Of a stretch of 25,603 nt of DNA, positions 22,714 through 25,603 are shown one piece after another (position 1 is the first letter of the stretch; every line of letters starts with the position of its first letter). Below the pieces are notes generated by a model. The model worked only from the letters and a program-made list of their open reading frames with translations, did no database searches and was not told where the DNA came from. A program made the position numbers and the translations under genes. Location of the stretch: contig JBFFGE010000049.1 of the NCBI GenBank assembly GCA_041557595.1, positions 1-25,603 on the forward strand, in the 5' to 3' direction. The stretch comes from JAOTYV01 sp041557595. Lineage in GTDB: Bacteria; Pseudomonadota; Alphaproteobacteria; UBA8366.

Positions 22714-24402
22714 CTAATCCGCCTTCTGCGCCGCAAGCGCCCCGTCGCGAGCCGCGCTCAAGGTGGTGCGGGCCGATACAAGCTCGGTGTCGACCTTGAG
22801 CTCGATCACCGCCGCCGTGCCGCTGGCCTTGGCGCGTTCCAGGGCGGGCAGGAATTCTTCGGTCCGCTCCACCGTCTCGCCATGCGCGCCGAACGATCGG
22901 CCCCAGGCGGCGAAATCCGGATTGACGAGGTCGGTCGCGCTGACCCGGCCCGGATAGCGGTTCTCCTGATTCAGCCGGATCGTCCCGTAGGTATTGTTGT
23001 TGAACAGAATGACGATCGGCTTGGCGCCGTTCTGCATCGCCGTCGCGATCTCCTGCCCGGTCATCAGCGCACTGCCATCGCCAACCATGCTGATCACCTG
23101 ACGGTCGGGGCAGGTAATCGCCGCCGCCACACCCGCCGGCACCGAGCCGCCCATCGCGCCCAGATTGCCCGCCAGCAGCCGCATCGGCCGCTTGAACTGC
23201 AGGAAGCGCAAGGGCCAGCTCGAATAGGATCCGGCATCGATGGTGACGATCGCATCCCCAGGCAGCCATTCCCGCAGCTCGCTCATGATCTTGCCGAGAT
23301 CGAGCGGCCCGTCGCAGGGCGGCGGCGTCAGCGTTTCCCGATAGGCGGCATTGGCGTCCTCGACCCATTTCCGGCGGGAGGCGCTTTCGACAGGATCCAT
23401 GGCGCGCACCGCTGCCGCAAATTCCGTCACACCCGCCTGAATGCCGAGCACCGGCGTGTACAGCCGTCCGATCTCCTCGACCGAGGGGTGGATATGGATC
23501 AGCTCCTGGGTATCGCCGAGCCGTTCGAACAACGTGAAATCCTGGGTAATGATCGTGTTCAGCCGCGTGCCCACGGCGACCACCAGATCGGCCTGCTTGA
23601 CCCGTTCCGGCAGGTCGCCCGGCACCGTCCCATAGCCGAGATCGCCCGCATAGCACGGGCTGGTCATGTCGAAATTATCGTGCCGCCGGAATCCGAGCGT
23701 CGTCGGAATGGCGTTGGCCTCGGCAAACGCGGTCATGTCGAGAACCGCCTGTTCCGACATCACCGAACCCACGATCAGGAACGGCCGCTGCGCCTTGTCC
23801 AACCGCGCCCTGAACTCGGCAAGCTGGGCCGCCGAGGGTTCCGGCTGCACCGGCAGCGCCTTTCGGGCATCGGGGATCGCGCATTCGTCGTCGAGCATGT
23901 CTTCCGGCATGACCAGCGCGACCGGCCCCATTCGTCCGGAGGACGCCAGCGAAAAACCGCGGCTGATGAATTCGGGAATGCGGTCGACGGTATCGATCTG
24001 CGCCACCCATTTGGTCAGTTCCGAATACATCAAGCGGTATTCGATTTCCTGAAACGCCTCGCGCTGCACCTCGTAGCGGGTGGCGTGGCCGATCAGCACC
24101 AGCATCGGCGTCGAGTCGTGTTTTGCCTGGTGCACGCCGATCGACGCGTTGCAGGCGCCCGGTCCGCGCGTGACCAGACAAACCGCCGGCTTGCCGGTCA
24201 ATTTGCCATAGGCTTCCGCCATGAAGGCGGCGCCCGCTTCGTGCCGACAGGTCACCAAACGGATTTCCGGCGTATCGATCAGGGTATCGAGAATGCCGAG
24301 AAAGCTTTCGCCCGGCAGGCAAAATACGGTGTCGACACCGTGGCTCTTCAGGGCGTCCACGACGATTTTTCCGCCGTGGCGCGGGGGCAGGTTGCCATGC
24401 AT
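22714..24402 (-). CDS. Thiamine-pyrophosphate-dependent enzyme, acetolactate synthase large-subunit-like
   Basis: A 562-residue cytosolic TPP enzyme of the acetolactate synthase / benzoylformate decarboxylase / glyoxylate carboligase superfamily. The N-terminal pyrimidine-binding domain carries the cofactor-activating E55 (TCRHEAGAAFMAEAYG). The middle domain follows at about 190-330 (FLIVGSVMSEQAVLD). The C-terminal pyrophosphate-binding domain has the TPP motif starting at G441-D442-G443 and ending in FNNNTYG near 468. No regulatory small subunit gene is adjacent, which argues against biosynthetic acetolactate synthase and for a catabolic or substrate-specific relative. The start at 24402 has no strong ribosome-binding site. 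It is divergent from hspQ with 146 bases between the starts. Confidence 0.9.
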   Translation of the reverse strand: MHGNLPPRHGGKIVVDALKSHGVDTVFCLPGESFLGILDTLIDTPEIRLVTCRHEAGAAFMAEAYGKLTGKPAVCLVTRGPGACNASIGVHQAKHDSTPMLVLIGHATRYEVQREAFQEIEYRLMYSELTKWVAQIDTVDRIPEFISRGFSLASSGRMGPVALVMPEDMLDDECAIPDARKALPVQPEPSAAQLAEFRARLDKAQRPFLIVGSVMSEQAVLDMTAFAEANAIPTTLGFRRHDNFDMTSPCYAGDLGYGTVPGDLPERVKQADLVVAVGTRLNTIITQDFTLFERLGDTQELIHIHPSVEEIGRLYTPVLGIQAGVTEFAAAVRAMDPVESASRRKWVEDANAAYRETLTPPPCDGPLDLGKIMSELREWLPGDAIVTIDAGSYSSWPLRFLQFKRPMRLLAGNLGAMGGSVPAGVAAAITCPDRQVISMVGDGSALMTGQEIATAMQNGAKPIVILFNNNTYGTIRLNQENRYPGRVSATDLVNPDFAAWGRSFGAHGETVERTEEFLPALERAKASGTAAVIELKVDTELVSARTTLSAARDGALAAQKAD

Positions 24403-24548
24403 ATGAATGTCGTTCGGTAGTGGTGATGGAGCCGCTGACTAAACGGATTGCGCGCGACCGTGTCAATCATTCTGGACAGCGCGCGCCCGCCGAGTCAGAT
24501 TGCGGAAGGAGTCGCCGTTCAAAACCAACCAGCCAAATCAAGGGGCCG

Positions 24549-24866
24549 ATGACCGAATCCGTCGCGCAATACCGGCCGGGGCAACTGGTGCATCACAAGC
24601 TGTTCGATTATCGCGGCGCGATCGTCGATGTCGATCCGGTGTTTCAGGGCAGCGAGCAATGGTACGCGGAAATGGCGCAATCGCGGCCGCCGAAGGACCA
24701 GCCCTGGTATCATGTGCTCGTGCACGACGCCACGCATTCCACCTATGTCGCGGAGCGCAATCTGGAAGCGGACCATTCCATGGAGCCGATCCGCCATCCG
24801 ATGCTGGGCGACCATTTCGAGCGCTTCGAGGTCGGCGCCTATGTGCTTCGACGCGCCGCCAATTAA
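24549..24866 (+). CDS. hspQ: Heat-shock protein HspQ (YccV-like, hemimethylated-DNA-binding domain)
   Basis: A 105-residue protein of the HspQ/YccV family. In enterobacteria HspQ promotes degradation of selected proteins and acts as a specificity enhancer for Lon; the fold was first described for hemimethylated oriC DNA binding. The family pattern is clear: YRPGQLVHHKLFDYRGAIVD at residues 8-27, DVDPVFQGSEQWY, PPKDQPWYHVLVHD, TYVAERNLEAD and RHPMLGDHFERF. The start at 24549 follows AAGGGG with short spacing; the frame is open further upstream but that part does not resemble the family. It is followed by pyrE after 43 bases on the same strand. Confidence 0.93.
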   Translation: MTESVAQYRPGQLVHHKLFDYRGAIVDVDPVFQGSEQWYAEMAQSRPPKDQPWYHVLVHDATHSTYVAERNLEADHSMEPIRHPMLGDHFERFEVGAYVLRRAAN

Positions 24867-24909
24867 ACCGCAACCCGAACAGCCCAGAACACAGGAAACA
24901 CCGAAGCGA

Positions 24910-25575
24910 ATGGCCGAAGATCCCACCCGCGTTACCGCCCGCCTGCTCATCGAAACGAAGTCGGTGCTGTTTCGCCCCGACGATCCGTTCATATTTACCA
25001 GCGGTCGGCCGAGCCCCGTCTATGTCGACTGCCGCCGGCTGATCTCCTTTCCCGACGCGCGGCGTCAGCTCATGGTGATGATGGCGGACCAGATCCGGGA
25101 CGCGGTGGATGTCGGCCAGCTTGCGGTGGTGGCCGGCGGCGAAACCGCCGGCATCCCGTTCGCGGCCTGGGTCTCGGAACTGCTTGATCTGCCGATGGTC
25201 TATATCCGCAAGAAACCGAAAGGGTTTGGCCGGAACGCGCGCATCGAAGGCGTTCTGCCCGAAGGCCGCGAGGCGGTCCTGGTCGAGGATCTGGCGACCG
25301 ACGGGGGCAGCAAAATCAGTTTCGTCGACGGTCTGCGCGAAGCCGGCGCCCAATGCGCGCATACCTTCGTGATCTTTCACTACGGAATTTTCCCCGAAGG
25401 CATCAAGACGCTGGAAAAAGCCGGCGTGCATCTGCATGGCCTGGCGACATGGTGGGACGTGCTGGCCTGCGCCGAGGCGGATGGCAGCCTGGATGCGGAT
25501 ACGATCGCAAAGGTGCGGGAATTCCTCGAAGCGCCCGACGCCTGGGCCGAGGCGCACGCGCCGAAGGCGTCCTGA
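24910..25575 (+). CDS. pyrE: Orotate phosphoribosyltransferase
   Basis: Transfers ribose-5-phosphate from PRPP to orotate to form OMP, the fifth step of UMP synthesis, in the cytoplasm. It has 221 residues, close to the usual 210-230. Motifs are FTSGRPSPVYVDCRRL (residues about 29-44, orotate side), VVAGGETAGIPFAAW, YIRKKPKGFG (the lysines of the catalytic loop) and the PRPP-binding signature VLVEDLATDGGSK (V123-K135, with E126 and D127). The start at 24910 gives MAEDPTRVTARLL; the reading frame is open upstream into hspQ, but that part is the other-frame shadow of hspQ. It may be co-transcribed with hspQ. Confidence 0.95.
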   Translation: MAEDPTRVTARLLIETKSVLFRPDDPFIFTSGRPSPVYVDCRRLISFPDARRQLMVMMADQIRDAVDVGQLAVVAGGETAGIPFAAWVSELLDLPMVYIRKKPKGFGRNARIEGVLPEGREAVLVEDLATDGGSKISFVDGLREAGAQCAHTFVIFHYGIFPEGIKTLEKAGVHLHGLATWWDVLACAEADGSLDADTIAKVREFLEAPDAWAEAHAPKAS

Positions 25576-25603
25576 CGTAAACGGCACAGCGATAAACCAA
25601 TTA

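Noticed and set aside
22882..24420. 512-codon plus-strand frame over the TPP enzyme
   Set aside because: Antisense to a gene with intact TPP-binding motif and catalytic glutamate.
24538..25587. 349-codon minus-strand frame over hspQ and pyrE
   Set aside because: Both plus-strand genes are clear family members; the minus frame spans two genes and lacks any pattern.

Overview
The window looks like chromosomal DNA of a high-GC alphaproteobacterium, probably Rhodospirillales-like. The evidence is the GAAC-N7-GAAC type LexA box, the imuA-imuB-dnaE2 mutasome, a perfect CIRCE element, a PutA-type proline dehydrogenase and strong GC bias at third codon positions. No tRNA, rRNA, CRISPR array or insertion sequence was seen.

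Left part (1-9349). This holds a C-terminally cut putA (minus); a GT4 glycosyltransferase; a trypsin-like protease with one membrane anchor and a degenerate FHA domain; an MmgE/PrpD family protein (minus); a DOMON-like gene overlapping a DUF1343/NamZ-type gene by 4 bases; an orphan Flp-type pilin (minus); and a 3-hydroxyisobutyrate-dehydrogenase-like oxidoreductase with a DUF1932 tail (minus).

Stress cassette (about 9741-12952). An unrecognised small ORF is followed by hsp20 under a perfect CIRCE operator, a two-helix membrane protein and a DegP/HtrA protease. Together they look like a protein-quality-control unit. An enolase-superfamily gene (minus) and an SLC13/DASS anion transporter (plus) follow, divergently arranged, which suggests uptake and conversion of an organic acid.

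Mutasome (22535 down to 15712, minus strand). imuA, imuB and dnaE2 lie behind a sigma70-like promoter overlapped by a LexA box. Two things are unusual. First, a complete FitA/VapB-type antitoxin plus PIN-domain toxin sits between imuB and dnaE2, with its own palindromic operator and promoter, and the toxin stop codon is 3 bases from the dnaE2 start. Second, both imuB and dnaE2 carry in-frame palindromic repeat insertions of shared families, which lengthen the proteins by roughly 80-90 residues each. A further pair of 37-base hairpin repeats lies just upstream of the imuA promoter. The interrupted, repeat-laden mutasome is the most noteworthy part of the window.

Right end (22714-25575). A TPP-dependent acetolactate-synthase-like enzyme (minus) is divergent from hspQ and pyrE (plus).
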